Assembly (NCBI GenBank): GCA_035235625.1
Contig: CP141143.1
Location: forward strand, 40,781,178-40,845,177
Direction: 5' to 3'
DNA length: 64,000 nt
Source: Saururus chinensis
Lineage: Eukaryota; Streptophyta; Magnoliopsida; Piperales; Saururaceae
Positions 15,401 through 27,408 of the stretch are shown piece after piece (the stretch's first letter is position 1; the number at the start of each line of letters is the position of its first letter). The position numbers were made by a program, and so were the translations under genes. Below the pieces are notes generated by a model. That model saw only the letters and a list, made by a program, of their open reading frames with translations, ran no database searches and was not told the origin of the DNA.

Positions 15401-16112
15401 CTTCATTGTATATGATTTCATTCGCTTAACTAGATTTATATAACAAAACACCAAAGCTCATCATGAATGTGTATTTTATTATTTAAAATAAATATGCACT
15501 CATTCGCTAAGTTCATAAGAATGATTCAAATGTACTAAATGACAAATAAATCGCACCTCTTTTTTTAAGTTATATCATTTTAATTGATTAAAACCGATGT
15601 TGATTTAGAATGTGCACAAATTGCTATATTGTTTAAAGTTTAAAAAGACCTCCTATTTATATGATACGTTAGTAATAACGAATCAAATGGATAAAATGAT
15701 ACAACAATTTGACTAATCTTATTTAAAAGATTTCATTAAAGCACCAATGCTTGTAACAAATGTGTATTTAATTATTTTATATCAATACACACTCATTTGC
15801 TTAGTTCATAATAATGAATCAAAACCATAAATGAGGAATAAATTGGATCACTTTTGGTGAAGAAATATCATTTTAATCGATTAAAACCAAAGTTCATTAA
15901 GAATGTGCATAGACCGTTATATCGTTTATAGTTTAAAGAGACCACTCATTCATTTGTTACATTTGTAATAATGAACGAAATGGACAAAGTGATACCACAA
16001 TTTGATCGATTTTTCTTTAACATCTATGATTTTATTCGCTTAACTAGATTTAGAACAAAGCACTAAAGCACATTATGAATATGTATTTAATTATTTAAAA
16101 TAAATGCATACT

Positions 16113-16442
16113 TGATAAGTATGAAATATATATCTATTTTATATGCTTTTTTACCTTATTTGTTAGTATAGATTAGGTTAATTTAGTATTAGTTATGGGT
16201 TATTTAGATTAATATAGTTATTAATATTTTAGTTTGATTATTAATTAATTTTAGAAGTTATTAGTAGTTTAGGCATGTATTTAAATCAAGTTGGGATTTT
16301 AATTATATTTTACATGTCTAAAATATGATATTTTATATTTTGTAGGAAAAGTGAGCTTATTGAGGCACTTGGATGATGTTTGGAATAATTCAAAATAGTC
16401 TTGACATGCTTTAAAGTGATTTGGACAACTTTTTGGAGTTAT
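16113..16442 (+). mobile_element. Truncated LTR fragment (TGATAAGTATGAAA family)
   Basis: The satellite breaks after GCATACT at 16112 and continues as TGATAAGTATGAAATATATA. This 330-bp stretch is the reverse complement of the end of the 1428-bp LTR at 55146-56573, matching through TTTGGACAACTTTTTGGAGTTAT. Satellite then resumes at a different monomer phase, so the piece is 3'-truncated and no target duplication is visible. The weak reverse-strand ORF at 16299-16517 is shared with the ORF at 56220-56402 because both come from this LTR; I see no protein family in it. Confidence 0.88.
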
Positions 16443-19020
16443 CTTTTTTAACGTATATGATTTCATTCGCTTAACTAGATTTAGAGTAAAGCACCAATGC
16501 TCGCAATAAATAGGCATTTAATTATTTAAAATAAATACATACTCATTTGCTAAGTTCCTAATAATGATTCAAACACACTAAATGATGAACCAATTGTACC
16601 ACTTTTGGTCTAATTATATCTTTCAATCAATTACAACCAAAGTTTGCTTTGAATGTGAACATATCAATATATCATTTTAAGTTTAAATAGACCTCCCATT
16701 TATTTCTTACATTCATAATAACAAATCAAATGTACAAAGTGATACCAAAATTTGACCAATCTTCCTTAACTTATATGATTTTATTCGCTTAACTTGGTTT
16801 AGAATAAAATACCAAAGCTCGTCACGAATGTATCTTAATTACTTTAAATAAATATGTATGCATTTGCTAAGTTCGTAAGAATAATTCAAATACACTAAAA
16901 AGTGAACCAATTGCACCACTTTTGGTCAAGTTATATTCTTTTAATCAATTAAAACTAAAGTTTGTTAAGAATATGCATAAATTATTCTGTTGTTTAATGT
17001 TTAAATAGACCTCCCATTCATTTTTATATTCATAAAAACAAATCAATTGTATAAAGAGATACCACAATTTGACCGTTCTTTCTTAATTTATATGATTTCT
17101 TTCGCTTAACTAAATTTAGAGCAAAGCACCAAAGACGTCATGAAAGTGTATTTAATTATTTTATATAAATATGTACTCATTTACTAAGTTCATAAGAATG
17201 AATTAAATACACTAAATGATAAAGCAATCACATCAATTGTTGTCATGTTATATCCTTTTAATTGATTTAAACCAAAATTTGTTAAGAATGTATACAAATC
17301 GTTATATCATTTAAGTTTAAATAGAGCACCTAGTAATTTGTTACATCCATAATAAAGAATAAAATGGACAAAGTGACAGCACAATTTGACCACTCTTCCT
17401 AAACATATATAATTTCATTCGCTGAACTACATTTAGAACAAAGCACTAATGCTTGTCACAAATATGTATTTAATTATTTTAAATAAAAGCGTACTTATTT
17501 GATAAATTTGTAATAATCAAACAACCTAAATGATGAACGAATTGGATCACTTTGGGTGAAGATATGTCCATTTAATCGATCAAAACCAATATTTGTTAAG
17601 AATGTGCGCATATCGTTATATCATTTGAAGTTTAAAGAGACCTCTCATTTATTTGTTATAATTACAATAACGAATTAAATGGACAAAGTGATAATGAAAT
17701 TTGACCAATATTCCTTAATGTATATGATTTGATTTGCTTAACTAGATTTAGAAAAAAGCACTAAAGTCGGTACGAATGTGTATTTAATAATTTTAAATAA
17801 ATATGTACTCATTTGCTATGTTCATAAGAGGCATCTTATTCATTTGTTACATTTGTAATAATGAATGAAATGTAAAAAGTGAAACCACAATTTGACCGAT
17901 CTTCCTTAACTTATATGATTTTATTCGCTTAACTAGAAGCTCGTTACGAATGTGTTTTTAACTATTTTAAATAAATACTACTCGTTTAATAAGTTTGTAA
18001 AAATTAACCAACCACATAAAATTATGAACCAATCGGAATATTTTTTGTGAACTTATATCCTTTTGATCAATTAAAACTAAAGTTCGTTAAGAATATGCAC
18101 AAATCATTACATCATTTAAAGTTTATAGAGACTTCCTATTTATTTGTTATGTTCATAATAAAAAATCAAATGGACAAAGTGATATCACAATTTGACATGT
18201 TCTAACTTAACTTATATGATTTAATGTGCTTAACTAAATTCAGACAAAGCACCAAACCTCATCACGATTGTGTATTTAATTGTTTTAATTAAATACGTAG
18301 CCAATTCCAAAGTTTGTAAGCATGAATCAAACACACTAGATGATGAACAAATTGCACCACTTTTAACCAAGTTATATCATTCTAATTGATCAAAACCAAA
18401 GTTCATTAAGAATGTGCACAAATCGTTATTTCGTTTAATGTTTAAAGAGACCACTCATTTATTTTTTACATTCATTAAAATGAATCAAATGGACAAAGTG
18501 ATATCACAATTTACCCATTCTTCCTTAACTTATATAATTTTATTTGCTTGATTAGATTTAGAACAAAGCATCAATGCTTGTAACGAATGAGTATTTAATT
18601 GTTTTAAACAAATTTGTCCTCATTCACTAAGTTCATAATAATGAATGAAACGCCATAAATGATGAAGCAATGAAACCACTTTTGGTGAAGATATATTCTT
18701 TAAATAGATTAAAACCAAAGTTCATTTGGAATGTGTACAAATTGTTAGTTCATATAAAGTTTAAAGAGACCTCCCATTCATTTGTTATTTGTGATAACAA
18801 ATAAATAAATAAAGTAATACCACAATTTGACCATTCTTCCTTAACTTATATGATTTAATTCGTTTACCTAGATTTAGAACAAAGCATTGATGCTAGTCTC
18901 GAATGTGTATTTTATTGTTTTAAATAAATATGTCCTCATTTTGTTAGTTCATAATATTGAATTAAACGCCCTAAATGATGAACCAATTAGACAACTTTTT
19001 GTAAAGACATATCCTACTAC
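16443..19020 (+). repeat. Satellite array, orientation A (second segment)
   Basis: This is the same ~315-bp monomer and strand as 1-16112, about eight copies. A truncated monomer occurs near 17828, where the text jumps from the TTCATAAGA block to the GCATCTTATTCATTTG block. The array ends within a palindrome block (ACATATCCT) at about 19014, where viral sequence begins. Confidence 0.93.
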
Positions 19021-19189
19021 AATCAGTGGTTATTTTATTTTTTTACTAGAGTTTCTTCTTGAGAAAGAAGTATTCTAATCTCCTTTCATTTTCCCCTCTA
19101 AATCTGATCATGTTTTCAAAATACTTGCAAGCACTCTAGTTTATCATTAATGTTTTAAAAAATTGTTCATAAACTAGAAAATTTTATTA

Positions 19190-19870
19190 AGAATTCTGTA
19201 GTTGAAGAATTTTCCAACATAGAGAATCATATCAGAAATTGGCATCCACCTTAAGTAGAACCTAAAAAGGTGTATAATACTAGAACCTTTGATTTAAAAA
19301 CAAATATATCAGTAAAAACTACTAAACAGAATATTCCTATTGATGATAGTAAGAAGACCATCCGGCTCTTAAGAGAGAAGGATATTTCCCTTTATATGGA
19401 TAAATATAAATATTAACATATTGGCCTTATTCAGGTTGCTTGAAAGCCTTTAACATTGGAAGGTTTAAATACTTGCTTTATTTTATGCGTATGTGATACT
19501 AGATGCTTGAATTTAAGCAATCTCTTATGGGTGTTATTGAATCAACCTTATCTAATGGTCCAATCTATTTTGACTGCTTTCCTAATTTATGCTTATCTTT
19601 ATCTAATAATAATCTTTTAGATATTGTTACATTAGACCTAGAATCTATGGGCTATGATTTTAAATAAGGATCTGAGTACATAAATATTGTTTATTGTATT
19701 TATTATAAGGCTTATAAGCACTAAAAGTAAAACTACCTTAATTGAAACAAATCTTAAAAGATCTAATGTTGCAATAAGAAAACTAATCAATTGGAATGAA
19801 ATTCAATTCCCAGAAAGATGGAATTTGCAAAGTGTTATTCCTCAATAACCCCTAATAAAATAGGGACTTA
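19190..19870 (+). pseudogene. Caulimovirid movement-protein remnant
   Basis: Caulimovirid movement proteins (30K superfamily) modify plasmodesmata for cell-to-cell spread. Frames across this stretch contain short family-like runs: IRLLREKDISLYMDKYKY near 19360, HIGLIQVA near 19420, and LMGVIESTLSNGPIYF from 19524, followed by a leucine-rich stretch and a MGYDF segment. These match the order of the conserved movement-protein core. The gene is clearly dead: stop codons fall after the first and second runs, and another follows the MGYDF segment. It lies first among the viral genes, as expected, about 150 nt before the coat-protein remnant. I recognise the family from motif order only, without alignment. 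Confidence 0.72.
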
Positions 19871-20014
19871 GACCAGATTGTCCTAACTCCATATGGATAT
19901 GTTGAAATAAGATATTATAATAATAGAAGTACAAAACTTAATATCACAAATTATTTTGATAAAGGAAGTACTTCTTCTAGAAAATCTATTTCTAAAAGAA
20001 TTTCTATTGACCAA

Positions 20015-22230
20015 TTGTCACCTTATGAGGTAGAAGAAGTAAATATTCCTCATGGAATGTATAAGAAGAATTCTTCTCCTACTCCAACAGAGATGGAGTT
20101 TCAAATATCCACAGTTCAATCTGAATTCAAGGTTGATAAAAACAGATCAATCAAGAATTTTATTTACCTAAACACAAAAATTTTAGGGATTGGTATTTTG
20201 AAACATTTACTAAACTCAAATTATGGAGTATAAAGATATGTATTACAAGTTCTTATATGACAATAGAATCATTATCTATTTCAAACAATGGTTTGAGACT
20301 TATAGTCCTTATAACAACAAAAACATGTTGGTCATGACCAATCATTATAAAAATTGGACTACTAAAGAATGGAAGAATTTAAAATCCTTACATCCTCCTT
20401 CTAGTCCTTAAAAAATAAACAATAATAACCATATTTTGGAAACTACTTTTTTCTCCCAAATTATGGGAGATAGTACCAATTCCTTATATCAGACGATTAT
20501 AAAACAAAATAATCTTACAAATATGAATTTGCAGACTATTAATAATCAATTGATCCGAATTGAGGATCAAGTAGGAAAATTCTCTTGTAATCCAATATCT
20601 CAACTTTGATCTTCCAGAATGCCTCCAATGATAAAACCTCCTGTAGATATTCTTGACTTCAAACTTGGAAAAGCTCAACCATGTGATGAGGAATTCCTAG
20701 AACAACTTACAAAAAGATTAATAAATCTTAATATTACTAAACCTAATAGGAATATTGTGATGTTATCTCATCAAAAAGTTATAATGAACCCTAAAAGAGA
20801 AAAAGAAACAATTAATGATCTCAATTTTAAGGGAAAAATAAAATTAAATACCTCTACAGCTCCTACTAGAACTTATTACCCTCGTCCTACATCTGTTGGT
20901 CTTCTTTATGAAGACCAAATTGTTACTTATGCAGTTTTTGATCCTAGTAGCACTTATGAATGCAATATAGATGGATTATTTGAAAATTTAATCTCCATTA
21001 CTCTACACATAATGCTTATGTATGCAACTATTTTTAGAACTATTGAAAATTCAGACAAACAAATAGCTTTGTTTATAACTGCTAGTTTGCAAGCTAATTA
21101 AAAGGCTGGTGGGATCATATTCTAACCCAACAACAAAAAGAAGAAATTTTTAATTCTAAAAGAATCACAACAAATACCGCTATAGATGAACAAGGAAAAA
21201 TACTTTATTACCTAACTCAAATAGATGATTATATATATATATACTTTAATTCAAAGTATATTGAAACATTTTGTGGGAAATCTCTCTACCAATTATGAAA
21301 AAAATAAAGAATTACTTATGAATCTCAAATTTCCTACCTTAACTCACTTTAGGTTGTATAAAGATGTTTTCCTTTCTAAAGTAATGCATCTTGAAGATCG
21401 TAATAGCCAATTTTGTACAGGGAAGTTTATTTCAAAACTTCCAATTATGTTTGCTAATAAAGTATAAACTAAGTCTTAGAGATAAATTAGGATCTCAGAT
21501 AATTAACTATAATGATTATACTTATGGAGAACTTATTAGTGAATGTAATTCAGAAGGATTATCTTTGTGTACTGATATTAATCTAAAAAATTAGCTTAAA
21601 AAGCAAAAAATTATAGGAAAATAAGAAATTCGACAATTCTGTGAACAATTTGGTTATAATATTGGCCTCTCTTATCTACAGAGAAAAAATAAGAAACCAT
21701 CTTATAAAAATCCTAAACAAAAATATAAATCTAAGTTTAGAAGAAACTATGAGAAAATAAAAAAGAAAGAAAAATATAAAGAAATTACTTGTTTCAAGTG
21801 TAATCAAAAGGGTCATTATGTGAATAGATGCAAAAATCCAAGATCTGGAGATATTAAAGATAAGATCAATAAAATTGTAGAAGATGATGATTTGACTGAA
21901 AAATTATATAACCTTCTAATCAAGGATAATGAAGAAAATACATCTCATTCTTCAGAAGAAGATATTCTCCAAATTGATTATATTTCATCTTCTTCAAATT
22001 CTGATATTAAAGAAAATGATGAAGACTATTCTTTTAAAGGAACACACGATTATTATTCTGCTATTCTAAACATGAATAATTTAAGCTTAAATGTGTTAAC
22101 TACTAATCAGTTTTTTATCTTAGATATTATAGATAAAATCCAAGATCTGCAACCTAGAAGGATGGCTATTGAAAAATATAATGAAAATTCCTCAAATGAA
22201 TCAAAAGATTCCCAAATAAATTATGAATAG
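20015..22230 (+). pseudogene. Caulimovirid coat-protein region remnant with zinc knuckle
   Basis: The region survives as successive open pieces in shifting frames: 20015-20233, 20223-20411, 20619-21101, 21225-21467, 21391-21594 and 21820-22230. The third piece has YECNIDGL followed by a methionine-rich LMYATIFR segment. The fourth has HFRLYKDVFLSKVM. Both lie in the relative places seen in caulimovirid capsid cores. Downstream is a lysine/arginine-rich stretch (about 21690-21780), then a CCHC zinc knuckle, then an acidic, serine-rich tail. This basic-knuckle-acidic layout fits a nucleic-acid-binding capsid. At least four breaks between pieces make it a pseudogene. The next remnant downstream is the protease. 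Confidence 0.75.
21790..21831 (+). other. CCHC zinc-knuckle motif
   Basis: The translation CFKCNQKGHYVNRC fits C-X2-C-X4-H-X4-C exactly. This motif marks the RNA-binding part of caulimovirid capsid proteins and retroelement Gag proteins. It follows a basic stretch and precedes an acidic serine-rich tail. Confidence 0.9.
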
Positions 22231-22479
22231 ATAGTTCCCTATACCTTATCATAGGTTTACAATAGAATGAAAGAACCTAAAAAAGGAAAATAAATCTACA
22301 AAGAAGACTCAAGAGAATAAATTTTTAAACTTAAAGAAGAAATAAAAATCCTAAAACTTAGAGTTACAAATCTAAAAAACTCTAAAAATATTATAAATAC
22401 TAAAGAACCTGATGAAATTCATCAAGAAAATAATAATGATTATTTACAAATTATAAATAATCTTACCTATCAAAAATGA

Positions 22480-22800
22480 ATTGTAAATATCAAATTAGTA
22501 ATAAATGAAAACTTTAATATTGAAACTTTAATATTGAAAACTTTAATATGAATTGTATTAAGGAAGGATTAATTCCTATTGATTACTTTGAAAGAACAGA
22601 TCAATCCTTAAATACTGCTAATGACAGTATAATATATATAAAATATAAATTATTAAACTCCTATATTTGCAATCAGGGAATATGTATTCCAGTAAATTTA
22701 GTCTTAATAAAAAACTTAACACAATCTATGATATTAGGAACTCCTTTCCTAAATATGATTCAATCTATTGAGAAAATTGATTATGATTGAATCAAAACCA
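22480..22800 (+). pseudogene. Caulimovirid aspartic-protease remnant
   Basis: An 80-residue open stretch begins MNCIKEGLIPIDYFERT at 22548 and ends with ILGTPFLNMI. The family's flap-to-C-terminal part usually has an ILG(T/D)PF motif like this one, which follows the D-T-G-A catalytic loop and a LNCI segment. Here LNCI is retained as MNCI, but the D-T/S-G triad upstream cannot be read. Its place is taken by an imperfect duplication of a CTTTAATATTGAAA unit at about 22510-22547, with a stop nearby. The protease would therefore be inactive. It follows the coat remnant, as in caulimovirid polyproteins. Confidence 0.72.
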
Positions 22801-22916
22801 TAATAAATGGCAAAGAAATAATGTTTTCATTTGTATCACAACCTCTAATAGGTCTAATAGACCAAGTAAAAGAAAGTTTACTATTTAATGAAAAGAGGTA
22901 AATCTTTTCAATTTAA

Positions 22917-23964
22917 TTATGATTTAGAAAATGTTGCTGACTCTTTATTTGATTTTCTTATCAGAAATATGGACAAAGAGATGAATCAGAAACTCACTGA
23001 AGTCTCATGATCATCAAGAGGTAAATCTCCCATGATAAATCAAGAAATTGAAATCTACCATGCTTTAAAAAATAATACTCTTTCTTCTTTAAGGAAGACA
23101 ACAATGCAAATATGAGGAGTCATCAACAATGACGCACATAGTGTGGGAAAACACTATAAAAACCACATGGACTTGGATCCTCAAGAATTCCAAGCTAGTT
23201 CCGAGTGTTCGGCTACAGGTAAAGACATATCAAATCCGGTGATGGGATTGGATTTGTCAAAAAGCCAAGTTGATGGAAAAACAACAATATTGGGCTCTTT
23301 TGCGATCCAAAAAATTGTTTTAAAACAAACAATAAGTTATCTATTTTCAAAAAATCTTATTAGATAACTTATTAAATGATTTAAAAAATCAATCATTTGA
23401 GTCCTTTATGGATCACATGCAAATGGTTCCAAATGTTTTTTCAACTATTCCAAAGGAAAAAAATTATTACTTCAAAAATAATGGATATTGTTACTTCATG
23501 TAAAATGTCCTCAAAATTTTCAAGAACCATTTATAATGAATTTAGAGCCCACACCTCAACAAGAGTGGAAGCAGACACTCTTTGATATTTGTAATGGTCA
23601 CTATCTTGACAAACAAAACTATAAAGTAGTCAAAGGAATTACTTCACCAATTCCTCAACAGATCATAAATAGACCCGAAGATAAAGATCAAGAGAAAATT
23701 ATTAAATTCTTTCAATGGAGCTTTATTGAGAAATTATATATCTAGAATGCTTGGAAATTGTGATATTTTTCTCCCATTATTTTACAAGAGACAAAAAGAT
23801 TTGTCCGTTATATTGATAAACCCAATATTGTTCTCAATGTCACAACGGCTTCACTAGAATGGGGGAAGGATGTAGAATGTTACCCTCCATTATGTTTTCT
23901 ATAGCTTTATAAAGACAAAATGAACCCCATGGACCAAGCCCTTATGAATAACTATTGGGGCCCT
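22917..23964 (+). pseudogene. Downstream caulimovirid ORF remnant (left part)
   Basis: After the protease the reading frames carry no polymerase motifs. They give runs such as 23143-23367 (GKHYKNHMDLDPQEFQ...), 23397-23585 and 23488-23745 (LEPTPQQEWKQTLFDICNGHY), and a last run reaching NYWGP at 23946-23963. Stops and frameshifts separate the runs. The position between the pol region and the TATA box suggests the product of a 3' viral ORF of unknown function, as some endogenous caulimovirids carry. I do not recognise a domain. The coding run is interrupted by the LTR at 23965 and resumes in frame at 27409. Confidence 0.55.
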
Positions 23965-25175
23965 TGTAAGATCCTTGAACTTGAACCAGTTTATTTTACT
24001 ATATTTAATTGCTATTGTATGGTTTAATGTTAATTATAATATTTTTAACTATTTTTAAAATTAAAGTGGTTGAAAAATATTTCAACCAAAATGTTCTTCA
24101 CATTTAAGTTTTTTAAGTTAAATTAAGTCATTTGGAATTTTTCTAGAATTTTTGGAATTTTCACTATTTTTTCTGAAAAGTAAGGGGGCGAGACCCACTA
24201 TGGGCCCAACGGGTGAAATTAGGTTTATTAATCCTAAATGACCCTAACATTAACCTACGATAGGAAGTAATTATTACAAAATTTTAAAACTTTACTTTGG
24301 GTTTAAATAAACAAGGTTATCCATTTTAGTAGTAAATCTTATTTGTACCCCACAAATTCATTAGGTATATACCGCCCTTTACTATAAAAGGAATAGCCCA
24401 GCCACTTTCCCATTTGGGAGTGGGCTGAGACTTGGAGCTTAGGAGCCTAATCCCCAATTTCTTAAAAGAGAAACAAGATTAAGGTATAGATTTCCTTAAT
24501 ATTTCACTCCTCACTTAGGGTTTTTCTTAAATATTTCAAATCCCTTCATTTGCTTTGGATTAATCTCGATTTTTACTCAAAAACTACTAATTCATGTTTC
24601 TATTTCAAAACCTAATGATGGGAATTTCGTTTTCAAATTTCTTGAACCCTAGATCTTAGGTTTTTCAAGAGATTTGGGTCTTTTAAAATCAGTTTAGTGA
24701 AGGTATTGATAAAAATCATGTGTTGGGTAGGTTTTGAAGGAGTTAGAGGAGCTATTTCAAGTGAGAAAGCTTACTGAAGGTAAGAGCTTTGGTCCTAAAC
24801 ATTGCTGTGATTTCAAATTTAAGCTTGAGAGAGAGTTTTTGAATTGGATTCCATGATTAGGAACTTTAATGGTGATTTGAGAAAGGAGTAATCTTTGATG
24901 AGATTTCTTAGGGTTTTTGTTTAGTAATGGCTAGATTTGATGTTCCATAAGTATGGATTTGATTATTATGAAGTCTAGGGATGAGTTTTGATAAATTATG
25001 AAGTTTATGTGGACTTTCAGTTTTGATTTTGAAGTGGGGAAGACGAGCAAGGAACTGCCGTTATTGCGATCGAACGGCCATGTAGGCTGATCGAATGGCC
25101 ATGCAGGCCGATTGAACGGCCATGCAAGCTGATCAAATGGCCAACCGTTCAAACGGCCCCACAAGACGTTGAAAC

Positions 25176-25676
25176 CATTGTTTTAAAACCAGGTTCAAAT
25201 TGGCATGTCGGACTGGGTTCAACCAAACCTGGTTAAGAAACCAGGCTGGTTCATCTGGTTCACTGGGTCAGGATGATCCGGCAGGAGCAAGATGAACCGT
25301 CGGTTGAACCAGTGACCCATTGACCCAAGCCAGTCCAATTTGACAAAATTGTGGCTAATATTTTTTTCGCTAGAGGTGGGAATCAAACTCCTGCTCTCTT
25401 AAACAGCATTCTATCACCTAACCCCCTGGGCTACCACAATTTTGATTTAAACATTTAACATAACTATACTATTTAATGCATATTTATCTAAGTGTAGAAC
25501 TAAAACTTAAAAAGAGTAGGGACGGGATTCGAACCCATGACATTATGTATATAATATTATATTTAATATAATATATAGCAAAACCGGGTCAACCCGGGTT
25601 GACCCCCTGTTGAATCCAATTGATCCGGCCCGGCAACTATTCTGGGTCAATGCCCGGGCCAATTTTTAAAACATTG
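25176..25676. mobile_element. hAT-type MITE, 501 bp
   Basis: The termini CATTGTTTTAAAA and, on the opposite strand, CAATGTTTTAAAA form inverted repeats matching at 12 of 13 positions. They are flanked by 8-bp GTTGAAAC (25168-25175) and GTTCAAAC (25677-25684), a near-perfect target duplication. An 8-bp duplication with CA..G-type ends fits the hAT superfamily. There is no transposase. The interior is rich in GGTTCAACC / GGGTTGACCC arms that could fold back, and it contains tRNA-like promoter boxes on the reverse strand. The inverted LTR copy near 47200 lacks this insert. Confidence 0.8.
25374..25536 (-). other. tRNA/SINE-like segments within the MITE
   Basis: On the reverse strand, 25374-25437 reads like a tRNA body, with TAGCCCAGGGGGTTAGG resembling an A box and AGTTTGATTCC resembling a B box. 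A second, perfect B-box-like GGGTTCGAATCCC lies at 25524-25536 (reverse strand). Neither has a full cloverleaf or a convincing anticodon arm that I can fold by eye, so I call them tRNA-derived pseudo-sequences. A polymerase III role is speculative. Confidence 0.4.
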
Positions 25677-27408
25677 GTTCAAACGCCAACACACCAGACT
25701 TGGTTGTTTTTGCTATTTTGTCCATTTTTTAGTTTTTACTCTTAAATATTATTTCTTAGCTTCATGCTGAGTAATTTAAGCTAGAATGAGCTACTGGAAG
25801 GGTATGATATTGATGTTAGAAATTATGAAGAATATTTAAGTATTATTAAAATTGCAGGTTGTTGGCTACACATGTTAGGATTACATGAGAATGGACTAGT
25901 ATGTATTCATATAAAGTGATTAGATTATGGGTGAACAATAGTGCCATGTTTAGATTCAAGTATGGTGTGAATATGCTTACATGGGTTTAGCATGAGGTTG
26001 CACTTGGCTTGATTGATGGTTTTCGATGGTTTTCACTCTTGATTTCAATAAGGAACCATGATTAGATGTTAAATAGCATGTGTGTAGGATATTAAGGGGT
26101 TATCTATAATGCATGTTCATATGCTTAGAGATGAATGTTTCTATCAAGAACATACACATGTGGGGGTAAGCATGGTAATTGTTGATATTTATGACTTGAT
26201 ATGTTGCATGTGGGGCTGATGAGCATGTTCCATGAATTAGAATTCATGTAGAGATTGTTCACGTATGTATCATGTTGCATGCATCATGAAGCGGATTTCA
26301 TGAATAAGACTTTATAGAGTTTAGCCGATGTGGTCAATTAGATGCAATTGTATGAGAATTGCTTGTCAGATTAATCGATCGGAGGCTTATCGATTTGGTT
26401 TACGTCCGAAAGGACGGGGTGTTACGTCCCTTGAGGATGGGTTTTCCTCCTTGGGTTGAGAAGAGTAGAGATGCTAAAAGGAGATTATGTTATTGAGATT
26501 ATCTAGACCCTGAGAATCCAGTTGGTTTGTCCGAGTGTGCTGGTCTTAACAAGCAGGGCTGCTCGAGAAGTTAGGCTTGATGGGTAAGGGTTGCTTGAAG
26601 GCATCGGCCTTGATGCATGATCTGAATGTGTGGTAGGGACACTTCTCAAGCAGGTTATATGTGATGATTATGCATGATGTGATTGAGTGAGAATGACTCA
26701 TTATGCAAGATGGATGTCATGTCATGATGTGATTATTCATTATTAGTATATATGAAGTACTTGTATGTAGGATAATTAATTATAGGTAAATAGGGGTATT
26801 ATAAGGGAATTAATAAAAAAATGGGGATATTATGTGAAATGTTGATCTAAATTACCATGTTGATATATCATGGTTATTTTCTAATTAACGTTACCGTATT
26901 TGAAACCTTACTGAGTTTTACTCACCCCTCTTACTGTGTTTTATTTTAGAGTTGCATGGTACGACATGCAAATTAATCAAGAATCCCTGTATGAGGGACG
27001 AGCGGGATATGCGTGGGTGTAGACATGGAGGCTTTAGTACCTTAGTTTATCTTCTGATTCATGCTATCATGATTATAGAACACTTTGTATCGATGATTAT
27101 GTTTTAGACTTGTGTTTATTTGATGCTTTTAGACTTGTTTAAGATTTTCTAATTCAAGCCTGGTGTTTAGGCTCAAGATATTAAGTATGTGGGCAGAAGT
27201 TTGAGGACTTAATTCAGAGATGTTATCCACTTTTATTTACCTTATTTTTCTTGCTCAGAGGACTAATGGTGTGCGACTCTATGTTAGTTAATCACCCACT
27301 AGAGGGGTTAAGACTTCTACAATGCAATTTAGTTGACTCTATGTTCTTCGACCGGCCCCTAGACAGGGTTCGGCTCAGGTCGGGCGGGCACTAGGGCTTG
27401 ATAGCTTT

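Larger units (their letters stand above)
1..16112 (+). repeat. Satellite array, ~315-bp monomer, orientation A
   Basis: About 50 head-to-tail diverged monomers. Successive copies of the TTTTAAT..ATTAAAA landmark lie at about 12, 323, 641 and 958, giving a period of 311-318 bp. In order, a monomer holds the palindrome TTTTAATCGATTAAAA, a GTGCACAAATCGTTATA block, TTTAAAGTTTAAAGAGACCT, a TTCGTAATAACGAA dyad, GATACCACAATTTGACC, a TTAACTAGATTTAGAACAAAGC block, TGTGTATTTAATTATTTTAAA and a GACCACTTTTGGTC dyad. Copies differ by many substitutions, often CG to TG or CA, and by small deletions. For example, the monomer near 1265 lacks the palindrome, and those near 2347 and 4273 share one large deletion. 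No coding capacity is evident. The role is unknown; a centromeric or other heterochromatic satellite is an inference. Confidence 0.95.
23965..27403 (+). mobile_element. Solo LTR inside the caulimovirid (family A, 3439 bp)
   Basis: The sequence starts TGTAAGATCC and ends GGGCTTGATA. Flanking 5-mers GCCCT (23960-23964) and GCTTT (27404-27408) differ only by two C-to-T transitions, consistent with a decayed target duplication. Removing the element rejoins the viral coding run in frame (NYWGP, then DDELIIV). No gag, pol, primer site or second LTR is found, so this is a solo LTR left by recombination, about 2.9 kb without its MITE. Part of it (about 24760-27403) is shared in inverted orientation with 44887-47546. 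A long LTR with TGTAA..CC at its start is typical of chromovirus-type Ty3/gypsy elements, which is inference. Confidence 0.78.

Noticed and set aside
1..19020. CRISPR array, because of regular repeats
   Set aside because: The repeat unit is the whole ~315 bp without unique spacers, and the other content is plant retroelements and a plant virus.
25374..25437. A functional tRNA gene on the reverse strand
   Set aside because: The body is imperfect, no sound anticodon stem or acceptor pairing is apparent, and it lies inside a MITE.
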